In this document: one piece after another, positions 23,698-31,610 of the stretch
Numbering within the stretch: the first letter of the stretch is position 1
How the letters are laid out: every line of letters begins with the position of its first letter
NCBI GenBank assembly: GCA_030431095.1
Contig: JAUIJU010000027.1
Location: forward strand, 1-35,943
Direction: 5' to 3'
DNA from: Gammaproteobacteria bacterium
Lineage (GTDB): Bacteria; Pseudomonadota; Gammaproteobacteria; Xanthomonadales; SZUA-36
Length of the DNA stretch: 35,943 nucleotides
Program-made: the position numbers and the translations under genes
The notes under the pieces: model-generated
What the model saw: the letters and a program-made list of their open reading frames with translations, nothing else
The model's database searches: none
What the model was told of the DNA's origin: nothing

Positions 23698-23824
23698 GAA
23701 GGCAGTGTGTGGTCCCTCGATTGGCTTTGCAGAGGGTTTTGATTACCATTCTTCGCGGTGAAGCCGCAAAGTACCACATGCCGATTTTTCCACCAATGAA
23801 TCCCGTGCTGACGGCGGGGGCGCC

Positions 23825-24307
23825 ATGATCGACCCCGACGGCTACCGGCCCAACGTGGCCATCGTTCTCATCAACCGCCATGGCAAGGTGTTCTGGGCGG
23901 AGCGTTGCAACAACGACGGCTGGCAGTTTCCCCAGGGCGGCATGCGCACCGACGAGACGCCGGAAGAGGCGATGTACCGAGAGCTCGAGGAGGAGACCGG
24001 CCTCAAGCGGCACCATGTCGAGCTGCTCGGGTCCACGCCGGGTTGGCTGCGCTATCGCCTGCCGCGTCGGTTCCAGCGGCGTGATTCCAAGCCGCTGTGC
24101 ATCGGGCAGAAACAGGTCTGGTTCCTGCTGCGCATGGTGACCGACGAATCGCAGTTCATCCTGGACGGCACCGAGACCCCGGAGTTCACCAGCTATCGCT
24201 GGGTGGACTTCTGGTACCCGGTGGACAACGTGATTTCCTTCAAGCGCCGCGTGTACCACCGGGCGCTGAAACTGCTCGAACCGTTGGCCGACCCGACCCG
24301 GGCGTGA
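23825..24307 (+). CDS. rppH: RNA pyrophosphohydrolase RppH (NudH)
   Basis: A 160-residue Nudix hydrolase that removes pyrophosphate from the 5' end of mRNAs and so starts RNase E-dependent decay in the cytoplasm. The Nudix box is complete at residues 38-60 (G38, E44, R52, E53, E56, E57, G59). Family-specific elements include [15 protein letters not shown] at the start, WQFPQGG before the box, and the C-terminal [19 protein letters not shown]. The length matches E. coli RppH (176) with a shorter tail. A G-rich stretch precedes the ATG. The ptsP gene often found downstream is absent. The stop is followed by a small GC hairpin and then the iron genes under their own promoter. Confidence 0.95.
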   Translation: MIDPDGYRPNVAIVLINRHGKVFWAERCNNDGWQFPQGGMRTDETPEEAMYRELEEETGLKRHHVELLGSTPGWLRYRLPRRFQRRDSKPLCIGQKQVWFLLRMVTDESQFILDGTETPEFTSYRWVDFWYPVDNVISFKRRVYHRALKLLEPLADPTRA

Positions 24308-24326
24308 CCCTGCGACCCGGCATGCC

Positions 24327-24342
24327 CGGGCCGTTCGGCCCG
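24327..24342 (+). terminator. GC hairpin after rppH
   Basis: CGGGCC (24327-24332) pairs with GGCCCG (24337-24342) around the tetraloop GTTC, 20 nt after the rppH stop. There is no T tract, so it may terminate weakly or simply stabilise the 3' end. Confidence 0.4.
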
Positions 24343-24352
24343 TCGAAATAGT

Positions 24353-24373
24353 GATTGACAATCATTCTCATTC
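24353..24373 (+). promoter_or_regulatory. Fur box upstream of bfd
   Basis: The stretch starting GATTGACAATCATTCTCATT at 24353 matches the reverse complement of the classic Fur-box pattern AATGAGAATGATTGTCAAT. It overlaps the -35 of the bfd promoter, so iron-loaded Fur would block RNA polymerase and bfd would be induced under iron starvation. Confidence 0.85.
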
Positions 24374-24384
24374 ACAAATAAAAT
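24355..24384 (+). promoter_or_regulatory. Promoter of bfd
   Basis: A perfect -35 TTGACA (24355-24360) and -10 TAAAAT (24379-24384) are separated by 18 bp. The -35 is inside the Fur box. The expected transcript starts near 24391, about 30 nt before the bfd ATG. Confidence 0.8.
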
Positions 24385-24421
24385 CATTCCCGTTGCTTGC
24401 CCGGAATGATGCCCTGGCCCC

Positions 24422-24640
24422 ATGTACGTCTGTCTCTGCAAAGCGGTCACCGATGCCGACATTCACGAAGCCGTCAGCGGCGGCGTGCGGACCATGCGGC
24501 AGCTGGCCCGGCAGACCGGTTGTTCGAGCAACTGCGGCCGTTGCGCCGTAACGGCCGCCGAGGTCCTCGGCCAGGCCACCGCGCAGGGGTCCGGACAGCT
24601 GGGCGTGGCCCGGCAGCCCAGCGAACCCGAGCGCGCCTGA
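24422..24640 (+). CDS. bfd: Bacterioferritin-associated ferredoxin
   Basis: A 72-residue [2Fe-2S] protein. The four cluster ligands are in the Bfd arrangement: C4, C6, C38 and C41 (MYVCLC start and CSSNCGRC), with an extra C34. In Pseudomonas, Bfd docks on bacterioferritin at heme and reduces the stored ferric core so that iron is released; the same role is expected here. The helix-turn-helix-like BFD fold is evident in ADIHEAVSGGVRTMRQLARQTG. The gene sits directly upstream of bfr and behind a strong Fur-boxed promoter, so it should be made when iron is scarce. The Shine-Dalgarno is weak. Confidence 0.95.
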   Translation: MYVCLCKAVTDADIHEAVSGGVRTMRQLARQTGCSSNCGRCAVTAAEVLGQATAQGSGQLGVARQPSEPERA

Positions 24641-24688
24641 ACCGCCCTGCAAACGACTCTCATTTCATCATTCGATTTCCAGCTTGGC

Positions 24689-24694
24689 TAAAAT
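24689..24694 (+). promoter_or_regulatory. Probable -10 of bfr
   Basis: TAAAAT at 24689-24694 lies between bfd and bfr, about 58 nt before the bfr start. A CTCATTTCATCATTC stretch at 24658-24672 vaguely resembles a degenerate Fur site. The separate promoter would let bfr be regulated differently from bfd. The -35 is weak. Confidence 0.35.
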
Positions 24695-24751
24695 GACGTC
24701 GGGCCTTCAGGCCTGTTCCGTCTATTTCCACCTTCAACAAGGAGTCGTTCC

Positions 24752-25222
24752 ATGAAGGGCGATGCCAAGGTCATCGAATTTCTGAACCGGGCGCTGCGCA
24801 ACGAGCTCACCGCCATCAACCAGTACTTTCTGCATTCGCGCATGTTCAAGGACATGGGCCTGAAAGAACTGGCTGAAAAAGAATACGAAGAATCCATCGA
24901 CGAGATGAAGCATGCGGACGCGTTGATCGATCGTGTCCTGTTCCTGGAGGGCTTGCCCAACCTGCAGGACATCGGTCGCTTGCGCGTGGGCGAAAACCCG
25001 AAAGAAATGCTCGAATGCGACCTGGCGCTGGAAAATGAAGCGATTCCCGAATTGCGCGAAGCCGTTGCCTATTGCGAAACCGTCAAGGATTTTGTCAGCC
25101 GGGAACTGTTCGAGGACATCCTGGAGTCCGAGGAGGAACACGTGGACTGGCTGGAGACCCAGCTGAGCCTGATCGAACGTCTGGGTGAGCAGAACTATCT
25201 CGCCGAACTGATGGGTTCGTGA
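24752..25222 (+). CDS. bfr: Bacterioferritin
   Basis: A 156-residue iron-storage subunit that assembles into a 24-mer with heme at subunit interfaces. All ferroxidase ligands are in place: E18, E51, H54, E94, E127 and H130. The heme ligand M52 is also present, so it is a true heme-binding Bfr rather than a ferritin. The C-terminal [16 protein letters not shown] is typical. The length equals that of the usual family member (about 158). AAGGAG (24739-24744) lies 7 nt before ATG 24752. It follows bfd by 111 nt and pairs functionally with it: Bfr oxidises and stores iron, and Bfd lets it out. Confidence 0.97.
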   Translation: MKGDAKVIEFLNRALRNELTAINQYFLHSRMFKDMGLKELAEKEYEESIDEMKHADALIDRVLFLEGLPNLQDIGRLRVGENPKEMLECDLALENEAIPELREAVAYCETVKDFVSRELFEDILESEEEHVDWLETQLSLIERLGEQNYLAELMGS

Positions 25223-25229
25223 ACCCTCC

Positions 25230-25254
25230 GGCGCGGCGGGATGGCTGCCGCGCC
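25230..25254 (+). terminator. Strong hairpin after bfr
   Basis: GGCGCGGC (25230-25237) and GCCGCGCC (25247-25254) form a perfect 8-bp stem with a 9-nt loop, 7 nt after the bfr stop. There is no T tract. It probably acts as a terminator or 3'-end stabiliser and separates bfr from sufT. Confidence 0.55.
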
Positions 25255-25350
25255 GTCATTGGCCCGCTCCACGCGTCTTCCTTGAAGCACGGGGCTGTCA
25301 TCCGCATCTAGAAGGGCAGGCGACTTGACCTGTTTCCCTTCGACCCGAGC

Positions 25351-25902
25351 ATGTTCAACCAGACCAGCCAGCCCTGCCAGTTCGAACGCGACTGCGACGT
25401 GGTGATGATCCCCTCGGGCGACGAGGTGACCATGCCCGCGGGTACCGCGGGGTACATCACCCAGGCGCTGGGTGGCAGTTTCACCGTGTTTGTCGAGGGC
25501 AACCTGTTCCGCGTGGCGGGCATCGACGCCGACGCGATCGGCAAGGAACCGGTGATGCCGCCCGCCTTGCCCGAGGACGCCACCGAAGACGACGTTGAAA
25601 AGCTGATCTGGGAACAACTCAAGACCTGCTACGACCCCGAAATTCCGGTGAACATCGTCGACCTGGGACTGGTCTATACCTGCGACCTCGACCGCAACCC
25701 GTCCGGCGAGCGGCAGGTGCGGGTGGAGATGACGCTGACCGCGCCGGGCTGTGGCATGGGGCCTATCCTGGTCGAGGACGTGCGGTCGAAAATCTCCCTG
25801 ATTCCCACCATCGCCGATGTCGAGGTCGAACTGGTGTTCGACCCGCCGTGGAATCACATGATGATGTCAGAAGCCGCCCGCCTGGAAACGGGGATGTTCT
25901 GA
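25351..25902 (+). CDS. sufT: Fe-S cluster assembly protein SufT (DUF59/MIP18 family)
   Basis: A 183-residue protein of the SufT type, thought to help mature Fe-S proteins in the cytoplasm under high demand. The N-terminal ~75 residues form a small domain specific to this family (ECDVVMIPSG-like, AGTAGYITQALGGSFTV, GNLFRVAGIDADAIG). The C-terminal MIP18 domain carries CYDPEIPVNIVDLGLVY and the cysteine motif TAPGCGMG, followed by VELVFDPPWNHMMMSEAARLETGMF. ATG 25351 is the only ATG near the family start; an in-frame stop lies ~45 nt upstream and no good Shine-Dalgarno is visible, so a slightly earlier non-ATG start is possible. The suf operon itself is not in the window. Placement beside bfd/bfr fits iron and Fe-S homeostasis. 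Confidence 0.9.
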   Translation: MFNQTSQPCQFERDCDVVMIPSGDEVTMPAGTAGYITQALGGSFTVFVEGNLFRVAGIDADAIGKEPVMPPALPEDATEDDVEKLIWEQLKTCYDPEIPVNIVDLGLVYTCDLDRNPSGERQVRVEMTLTAPGCGMGPILVEDVRSKISLIPTIADVEVELVFDPPWNHMMMSEAARLETGMF

Positions 25903-25906
25903 GGCG

Positions 25907-28387
25907 TCAGGCCGCATCCGATCGGGGCAGGGTTTCCGCTTCGTCCGCGGCATGGCCCAGGCGCAGGTCTTCCGAGTCGAAGTCGTCCACCGCGATAATT
26001 TCCGAAACCAGCGCGCGCACCTGGCGCAGCTGTTCCGCCTCCGTCTCGCTCAGCACGCCCTTGTCACAGGCGTCGGCCAGCCGCGCCTCCCAGGTCCACC
26101 CGTCCAGCTCACCGGCCTTGGTCGCCTTGGCCAGCTTCCGCTCCAGCGGTTCGGCGGCGATGACCTGGGGCAGGGCGCGCTCCATGAAGCTCAGCGGCCG
26201 GTCACTGGACGCGGACACGTAAATACCGGCGGTCAGACGGTCGCGCGCCTCGTTGGGCGAGAGCAGCAATTGCGCCACGCGATGGCCCAGGCGGTCGCCC
26301 GGGGCGCGCTCGCGGCGACCCAGGGGAAACACCACGGCCGCCATCAGGCGTCCAACCCAGCGATTCGGGAAGTTGTCCACGAAACCACCGAGCGCCTCCT
26401 GGAGTTCGTTCATTGCGTTGTGGAAGGACCAGGCCAGCAGCACCTGGTCAGGCGCAGGCCGGCCCAGCGCTTCGTAGCGGTACATCAGGGCCGAGGCCAT
26501 GTAGAGCTGGCTGAGTACGTCACCCAGGCGGGCCGAGATGCGTTCCTTCTGCTTCAGCTTGCCGCCCAGGGAGAGCATGGCGATGTCGGCGCAGAACGCC
26601 AGCGCCGCCGAATAGCGGGACATTTTCCGGTAGTAGCCGGCCAGCCGCCGGTTGTTGCGTTCCGGCACGGTGGCGAGGCGTCCCATGGTCAGCCCCAGCG
26701 CCAGGCTGCGCACGGCGTTGCGCAGGGTGTAGCCGACGTGGGCGAACAGCAGGCCGTCGAACGTCGCCAGGCGTTCACGCGCATCGGGCAGGCGGGCCGC
26801 CTGCATTTCCTTCAGCACGTAGGGATGGCATCGAATCGCGCCCTGGCCAAAGATCATCATGCTGCGCGTGAGGATGTTGGCGCCTTCCACGGTGATCCAG
26901 ATCGGCGCGCCCTGCCAGGCCCGTCCCAGGTAGTTGCGCGGCCCCAGGATGATGCCCTTGCCACCATGCACGTCCATGGCGTCGGTAATCACTTCGCGGG
27001 CCATTTCGGTGGCGTGGCACTTGGCGATGCCCGAGGCCACGGCGGGCTTCTCGCCCAGGTCCACGGCAGTGCAGGTCATGCGCGACAGGGCCGAGATGGT
27101 GTAGGACTTGCCGGCGATACGCGCCAGCGCCTCCTCGATGCCCTCGAAGCGCCCGATGGGCAGGCCGAACTGCTTGCGAATGCGTGCGTACGCGCCCGAG
27201 GCCAGCGAGCAAGCCTTGCCCCCTCCGGTGGATGAAGAAGGCAGGGTGATGCCGCGGCCCACGGACAGGGCCTCGACCAGCATGCGCCAGCCCTTGCCGG
27301 CCATGTCCGGTCCGCCGATCAGGGCGTCGAGTGGAACGAACACGTCCTTGCCGCGGATCGGGCCGTTGTGGAACGGCACGTTCAGCGCGAAATGGCGGCG
27401 GCCGATTTCCAGGCCCTCGGTGTCGCGCGGCACCAGCGCCACGCTGATGCCCAGGTCTTCTTCACCCCCCAAAAGGCCCTCGGGATCGTAGAGCCTGAAC
27501 GCAAGGCCCACCACGGTGGCCACCGGCGCGAGCGTGATGTAGCGCTTGTCAAAGCTCAGGCGCATGCCCAGCACCGGCTTGCCGTCCACCGTGCGTCGGC
27601 AGACCACGCCATGATCGGTGATCGAGGTGGCGTCGGAACCGGCTCGCGGGCTGGTCAGTGCAAAGCAGGGAATCTCCTGGCCGCTGGCCAGTCGCGGCAG
27701 GTAATGGTCTTTCTGTTCCTCGGTCCCGTAGTGCAGGATCAGTTCCCCCGGGCCCAGGGAATTGGGCACGGCGACCGTGGTGCCGGCCACCGGGTCCACG
27801 GACGAAATTTTCTGCAGCACCGCGCGGTGCGCCAGGGCCGAAAAGCCCAGGCCGCCATATTCCTTCGGGATGATCATGCCGAAGAAACGGTTGTCTTTCA
27901 GGTAGCGCCATACGTCCGGTGGCAGGTCGGCTCGTTCGTGGCTGATGGACCATGAATCGAGCATGCCGCACAGGGTTTCCACCGGGCCGTCCACGAAGGC
28001 CTGTTCTTCCTTGCTCAGGCCCAGCCAGGGTCGTTGCCGCAGCGCGTCCCAGTCCGGGTTGCCGGAAAACAGTTCGCCTTCCCAGCCGACCGTCCCGGCC
28101 TCCATGGCGGCCGCCTCGGTGTCGGAAAGTTCCGGCAACATTCGCCGGTACTGCTTCAGAAACGGAGCGGACAGGTACCGCTGCCGCCACGCAGTGAGGT
28201 TGAGCGGCACCAGGGCCGTCGCCAGGACCACGGTGGTCAGCGCCAGCGCGACCCAGGAAATGTCGGTGAACACGGCGAACGCCAGCACGACGCCGGCCAG
28301 CGAGATGCTGAAGGTGCGCAGGGAGACGCCGCGAAAGGCGCAGACGCCGGAAGCGATCAGGAGTGCGAGCAAGAGTAGCCAGGTCAT
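25907..28387 (-). CDS. fadE: Acyl-CoA dehydrogenase FadE
   Basis: An 826-residue acyl-CoA dehydrogenase of the large FadE type, which catalyses the first step of beta-oxidation (acyl-CoA to trans-2-enoyl-CoA) using FAD at the inner membrane. Two or three hydrophobic segments occupy residues ~1-70, the acyl-CoA dehydrogenase core spans ~115-500 (IPKEYGGLGFSALAH, CFALTSPRAGSDATSI, DVHGGKGIILGPRNYLGRAW), and the FadE-specific C-terminal DUF1974 domain follows. E. coli FadE is 814 residues. The frame is open upstream, but ATG 28387 is chosen because AAGGA sits about 9 nt before it and the protein then begins with the membrane segment as in the family. It is divergent from a TetR gene, with a palindrome in the promoter gap. 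Confidence 0.93.
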   Translation of the reverse strand: MTWLLLLALLIASGVCAFRGVSLRTFSISLAGVVLAFAVFTDISWVALALTTVVLATALVPLNLTAWRQRYLSAPFLKQYRRMLPELSDTEAAAMEAGTVGWEGELFSGNPDWDALRQRPWLGLSKEEQAFVDGPVETLCGMLDSWSISHERADLPPDVWRYLKDNRFFGMIIPKEYGGLGFSALAHRAVLQKISSVDPVAGTTVAVPNSLGPGELILHYGTEEQKDHYLPRLASGQEIPCFALTSPRAGSDATSITDHGVVCRRTVDGKPVLGMRLSFDKRYITLAPVATVVGLAFRLYDPEGLLGGEEDLGISVALVPRDTEGLEIGRRHFALNVPFHNGPIRGKDVFVPLDALIGGPDMAGKGWRMLVEALSVGRGITLPSSSTGGGKACSLASGAYARIRKQFGLPIGRFEGIEEALARIAGKSYTISALSRMTCTAVDLGEKPAVASGIAKCHATEMAREVITDAMDVHGGKGIILGPRNYLGRAWQGAPIWITVEGANILTRSMMIFGQGAIRCHPYVLKEMQAARLPDARERLATFDGLLFAHVGYTLRNAVRSLALGLTMGRLATVPERNNRRLAGYYRKMSRYSAALAFCADIAMLSLGGKLKQKERISARLGDVLSQLYMASALMYRYEALGRPAPDQVLLAWSFHNAMNELQEALGGFVDNFPNRWVGRLMAAVVFPLGRRERAPGDRLGHRVAQLLLSPNEARDRLTAGIYVSASSDRPLSFMERALPQVIAAEPLERKLAKATKAGELDGWTWEARLADACDKGVLSETEAEQLRQVRALVSEIIAVDDFDSEDLRLGHAADEAETLPRSDAA

Positions 28388-28403
28388 GAGCAGGATTCCT
28401 TTA

Positions 28404-28421
28404 CCATACGGTAGAGTATGG
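28404..28421. promoter_or_regulatory. Palindromic operator candidate between fadE and tetR
   Basis: CCATAC (28404-28409), spacer GGTAGA, then GTATGG (28416-28421) is a perfect 6-bp inverted repeat. The overlapping TACCATACGGTA (28402-28413) is also nearly self-complementary. It lies 17-34 bp upstream of the fadE ATG, where a repressor would cover the promoter or transcript start. The adjacent divergent TetR protein is the natural candidate ligand-responsive repressor. Confidence 0.55.
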
Positions 28422-28517
28422 AAAACCACCCGGACCTTGTCAACCAGTAGCTTTGCGGCGTCCAGCACCGGTTTCGGGGCGGGCTCTGGGACTTCGAGCC
28501 TGTCCGTTGCCGGGACG

Positions 28518-29156
28518 ATGCCGTATGATTCGCCCACCGCCAACCGGATTGGGTCCAGCGATTTGGACGACACGGTGTCACAGGCCACCCGAAACAAGCG
28601 AACCACCCTCTCGGCATCGGACTGGGAGAATGAAGCCCTGCGGGTCATCGCGGAAAAGGGCATCGCCGCCGTCGCGGTGGAGCCCCTGGCGCGGCGCATG
28701 GGCATCACCAAGGGCAGTTTCTACTGGCACTTCTCCAGCCGCGAATCCCTGCTCGAGCAATCCCTGGTCAGCTGGGAAAAGCACGATGCGCGCAACCTGT
28801 CGCTGTCGCTGGGCGAACTGTCCTGCCCGCGAGACCGCCTGATTTCCTTTTTTCGCCATGTCAGCCGTGAAGGCCTCACCCACCAGGTGTACAGCGCCCT
28901 GACGGCCTCCGCCGATCATCCGCAGGTCAAGCCGGTGCTGGATCGGGTCGCTTCCCGCCGCATGGCCCACATCGGTCAGGCCTTTCGCGAACTGGGCATG
29001 GACGACGCCGAGGCCGGTCACCATGCACGCCTGACCTATTCGGTATACCTGGGATTTCTCCAGCTGCAGCGGCAGAGCCAGGCGCCGGCCCTGAGCAGCC
29101 AGCAGTTCGAGGCCTATCTCGACCACGTCATCGAAACACTGATTCCCGAACACTGA
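28518..29156 (+). CDS. TetR/AcrR-family transcriptional regulator
   Basis: A ~212-residue TetR-family repressor. The helix-turn-helix domain is clear: WENEALRVIAEKGIAAVAVEPLARRMGITKGSFYWHFSSRESLLEQSL. The C-terminal helical ligand domain is not one I can assign to PsrA or FadR-like TetR proteins by sequence. The start is uncertain. ATG 28518 is the first ATG of the frame, but TTG 28563 or GTG 28575 would also do, and a TATGAT -10-like box at 28524-28529 would then fit. It is divergent from fadE and 24 nt upstream of pckG, so control of fatty acid oxidation and perhaps of gluconeogenesis is a reasonable inference. Confidence 0.85.
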   Translation: MPYDSPTANRIGSSDLDDTVSQATRNKRTTLSASDWENEALRVIAEKGIAAVAVEPLARRMGITKGSFYWHFSSRESLLEQSLVSWEKHDARNLSLSLGELSCPRDRLISFFRHVSREGLTHQVYSALTASADHPQVKPVLDRVASRRMAHIGQAFRELGMDDAEAGHHARLTYSVYLGFLQLQRQSQAPALSSQQFEAYLDHVIETLIPEH

Positions 29157-29180
29157 AACAGCCAACGAGAGGTACCGCGC

Positions 29181-30920
29181 GTGACGCGATTGGAAGCACT
29201 GCAGGAATGGGTGGACGACGTCACCCGGCTGACCCGGCCGGATCGCGTCCAATGGTGTGACGGCAGCGAGGGCGAGGCCCGGGCGTTGCAGCAGGCCATG
29301 TTCGCTTCCGGAGAGCTGATCGCGCTCAATGCCGACACCCATCCGGGTTGTACCCTGCACCGGTCGGATCCCGGTGACGTCGCCCGGGTGGAGCACGTGA
29401 CCTACATCTGCACCGCCGACCGTGAAGACGCGGGACTCAACAATCACTGGATGGCGCCTGACGAGGCGCACGCCAGGATGGACGCCCTGTTCGAGGGTTG
29501 CATGGAAGGGCGCACCCTGTACGTGATCCCCTACTGCATGGGACCCATCGACTCCCCGCTGTCGCGCTGCGGCGTGGAGCTCACCGACAGCGCCTACGTG
29601 GTCGCCAACATGCGCCTGATGACACGCATGGGCGGCGCGGCGCTGGCGCGCATCGAGCGCGAGGGTCGTTTCGTCCGCGGCCTGCACTCCATCGGCGATC
29701 TCGATCCCGAGCGGCGCTACATCATGCACTTTCCCGAGGAGCTGTCCATCAAGAGCTTCGGTTCCGGCTACGGCGGCAATGCCTTGCTGGGCAAGAAGTG
29801 CCACGCCCTGCGCATCGCCAGCCACCAGGCACGCGACGAGGGCTGGCTGGCCGAGCACATGCTGATCGTGGGCGTGGAGAATCCGCAGGGCGAGACGCAT
29901 TACATCGCCGCGGCGTTTCCCTCGCAATGCGGCAAGACCAACCTGGCCATGCTGATTCCGCCGGAATCCTACCCCGGCTGGAAGATCTGGACGGTGGGCG
30001 ACGACATCTGCTGGATGCGTCCCGGCGAAGACGGACGCCTGTGGGCGATCAACCCGGAAGCCGGCTTTTTCGGGGTGGCCCCGGGCACCGGCCCGGACAC
30101 CAACCCGAACGCCCTGGCCATGCTCGACCGGGATGCCATCTTCACCAATGTCGGCGTGACCGCGGACAACCAGCCGTGGTGGGAGGGCAAGGGTGATGGC
30201 CTGGAGCCGGCGCTCAACTGGAAAGGGGAGCCGTACGGCCCGGACACGGCCCCGGCGGCGCATCCCAATTCGCGATTCACCGTGTCGATCTCGCGCTGTC
30301 CGAGCTATACCGAGGCCGCCGAGGCGCCCCAGGGCGTACCCATCTCGGCCATCGTTTTCGGCGGGCGTCGAGCGGGCCTGATGCCACTGGTGCTGCAGGC
30401 CGGTTCCTGGCGCCATGGCGTGTTGCTGGGCGCCGGTATGGCCTCGGAAACCACGGCGGCGGCCACCGGTAAAGTCGGCGTGGTGCGGCGCGACCCGATG
30501 GCCATGAAGCCGTTCTGTGGCTACAACTACGGCGACTACTGGCAGCACTGGCTGAACATCGGTGATGGGCTGTCCAGTCCGCCCGAGGTGTTCCACGTCA
30601 ACTGGTTCCGCAAGGACGACGAAGGCCGGTTTTTGTGGCCGGGCTTCGGCGAGAACATGCGGGTCCTGGATTGGGTTCTGCGCCGCTGTCTCGGTGACAC
30701 CGGAGTGGTCGAATCAGCCGTGGGCGGGCTGCCGGAACCTGGCGACATCGATGTTGATGGCCTGGACCTGGCGCCCGGCGCCATGGACGCACTGACCGCG
30801 GTGGACGTCGAGGGCTGGCGCCGCGAGCTGTCCGAGATCGACGCCTATCTGCGAACCTACGGTGAGCGCACCCCGCAAGGTCTGCTGGACGAACTGGCGC
30901 GCGTGCGCGACGGCCTCTGA
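29181..30920 (+). CDS. pckG: Phosphoenolpyruvate carboxykinase (GTP)
   Basis: A 579-residue GTP-dependent PEP carboxykinase that converts oxaloacetate and GTP to phosphoenolpyruvate, the entry step of gluconeogenesis, in the cytoplasm. Visible family motifs are PIDSPLSRCGVELTDS and SFGSGYGGNALLGKKCHALRIAS. The kinase-1 loop FPSQCGKTN (about 247-255) carries the reactive Cys. Further landmarks are TVGDDICWMRPGEDG, GFFGVAPGT and NWFRKDDEGRFLWPGFGEN. The length is normal (~600). The GTG start at 29181 has GAGAGG about 8 nt upstream. It follows the TetR gene by 24 nt, so co-transcription is likely. Many gammaproteobacteria use the unrelated ATP enzyme PckA; the GTP type is common in Xanthomonadales and relatives (recalled, not searched). 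Confidence 0.96.
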   Translation: MTRLEALQEWVDDVTRLTRPDRVQWCDGSEGEARALQQAMFASGELIALNADTHPGCTLHRSDPGDVARVEHVTYICTADREDAGLNNHWMAPDEAHARMDALFEGCMEGRTLYVIPYCMGPIDSPLSRCGVELTDSAYVVANMRLMTRMGGAALARIEREGRFVRGLHSIGDLDPERRYIMHFPEELSIKSFGSGYGGNALLGKKCHALRIASHQARDEGWLAEHMLIVGVENPQGETHYIAAAFPSQCGKTNLAMLIPPESYPGWKIWTVGDDICWMRPGEDGRLWAINPEAGFFGVAPGTGPDTNPNALAMLDRDAIFTNVGVTADNQPWWEGKGDGLEPALNWKGEPYGPDTAPAAHPNSRFTVSISRCPSYTEAAEAPQGVPISAIVFGGRRAGLMPLVLQAGSWRHGVLLGAGMASETTAAATGKVGVVRRDPMAMKPFCGYNYGDYWQHWLNIGDGLSSPPEVFHVNWFRKDDEGRFLWPGFGENMRVLDWVLRRCLGDTGVVESAVGGLPEPGDIDVDGLDLAPGAMDALTAVDVEGWRRELSEIDAYLRTYGERTPQGLLDELARVRDGL

Positions 30921-30931
30921 TCCACCACTCG

Positions 30932-30960
30932 TTGTCACCGGGTCTCACCCGGCATTAATC
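30932..30960 (+). promoter_or_regulatory. Promoter of the sigma-factor operon with internal palindrome
   Basis: TTGTCA (30932-30937) and ATTAAT (30954-30959) or TTAATC (30955-30960) are spaced by 16-17 bp. The spacer is almost filled by the perfect inverted repeat CCGGGT-CTC-ACCCGG (30938-30952), a good place for an operator. The same hairpin could also serve as the pckG 3' end, though there is no T tract. Confidence 0.5.
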
Positions 30961-30996
30961 TGCCTGTTTAAACCCCAGGCCGACACCGGTCGTCTG

Positions 30997-31590
30997 ATGG
31001 GCATGGGAGGCATGCAGGCGGTGCAGCAACGCGAGATGGCGGAAACGCCGGGACGCGACCAGGAACGCGACTGGGTCGAGCGGTCCCGTGGCGGTGATAC
31101 CGCGGCGTTCGAACAGCTGTACCGGATGCACGCCGGCCGCATCCACGCCCTGGTGTGGCGCCTGTGCGGCGGCGACCGGGCGCTGGCGGAGGACCTGGTC
31201 CAGGAAGCGTTCATTCGCGCCTGGAACAAGCTGGAACTGTTCGAGGGCAAGAGCGCCTTCGGCACCTGGCTGCACCGCCTGGCCGCCAACGTGGCCCTGA
31301 GCGATCGGCGCATCCGCGTTCGACGCGTGGCCCGCGAAGCCCCCATGGACGACACCGTCGAGCGAACCGCCACCGGCGAGCGCGACGTCAGCGCCGGCCT
31401 GCGGGCCGACCTGGAACAGGCAGTTGCCCAGTTGCCCGAACGTGCCAGGACGGTCCTCGTGCTGTTCGACATCGAGGGCTACCGTCACGAAGAGATCGCG
31501 AACCTGACCGGCATGGCCGTGGGTTCGTCCAAGGCGCAGCTGCACCGGGCGCGCAAGCTGGTGCGCAAGGCCCTCGGAGAAGAGGAATGA
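30997..31590 (+). CDS. ECF-type RNA polymerase sigma factor
   Basis: A sigma-70 family ECF factor of about 197 residues. Region 2 is seen as DTAAFEQLYRMHAGRIHALVWRL and AEDLVQEAFIRAWNKLELFEGKSAFGTWLHRLAANVALSDRRIR. Region 4 is at about 145-195 (QLPERARTVLVLFDIEGYRHEEIANLTGMAVGSSKAQLHRARKLVRKAL). The frame is open back to 30862 inside pckG, but that part is not sigma-like. ATG 30997 is taken as the first ATG after the promoter. GGGAGG at 31005-31010 would suit a GTG at 31021, and ATG 31036 is also possible, so the start is uncertain. The stop overlaps an ATG (ATGA) that begins a seven-codon mini-ORF, and the membrane protein gene follows at 31607. Confidence 0.92.
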   Translation: MGMGGMQAVQQREMAETPGRDQERDWVERSRGGDTAAFEQLYRMHAGRIHALVWRLCGGDRALAEDLVQEAFIRAWNKLELFEGKSAFGTWLHRLAANVALSDRRIRVRRVAREAPMDDTVERTATGERDVSAGLRADLEQAVAQLPERARTVLVLFDIEGYRHEEIANLTGMAVGSSKAQLHRARKLVRKALGEEE

Positions 31591-31610
31591 TGATGGAATT
31601 CGAACGATGA
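31587..31610 (+). CDS. Seven-codon mini-ORF bridging sigma factor and next gene
   Basis: ATG 31587 overlaps the sigma-factor stop. It reads MMMEFER, and its TGA (31608-31610) overlaps the ATG (31607) of the following gene. The purine-rich GAGAAGAGGA just before it could serve as a ribosome binding site. It may only relay ribosomes from one gene to the next. There is no evidence that the peptide itself has a function. Confidence 0.35.
   Translation: MMMEFER

Noticed and set aside
23698..23824. Cobalamin riboswitch in front of the BtuC-like permease
   Set aside because: The gap is only 127 nt and lacks any B12-box-like sequence.
28388..28711. Longer fadE start at 28711
   Set aside because: It would overlap the TetR coding region and place about 108 non-family residues before the N-terminal membrane segment. 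ATG 28387 has a ribosome site.
30862..30996. Longer start for the sigma factor at 30862
   Set aside because: This part overlaps the pckG end in another frame, precedes the promoter and does not look like a sigma N-terminus.
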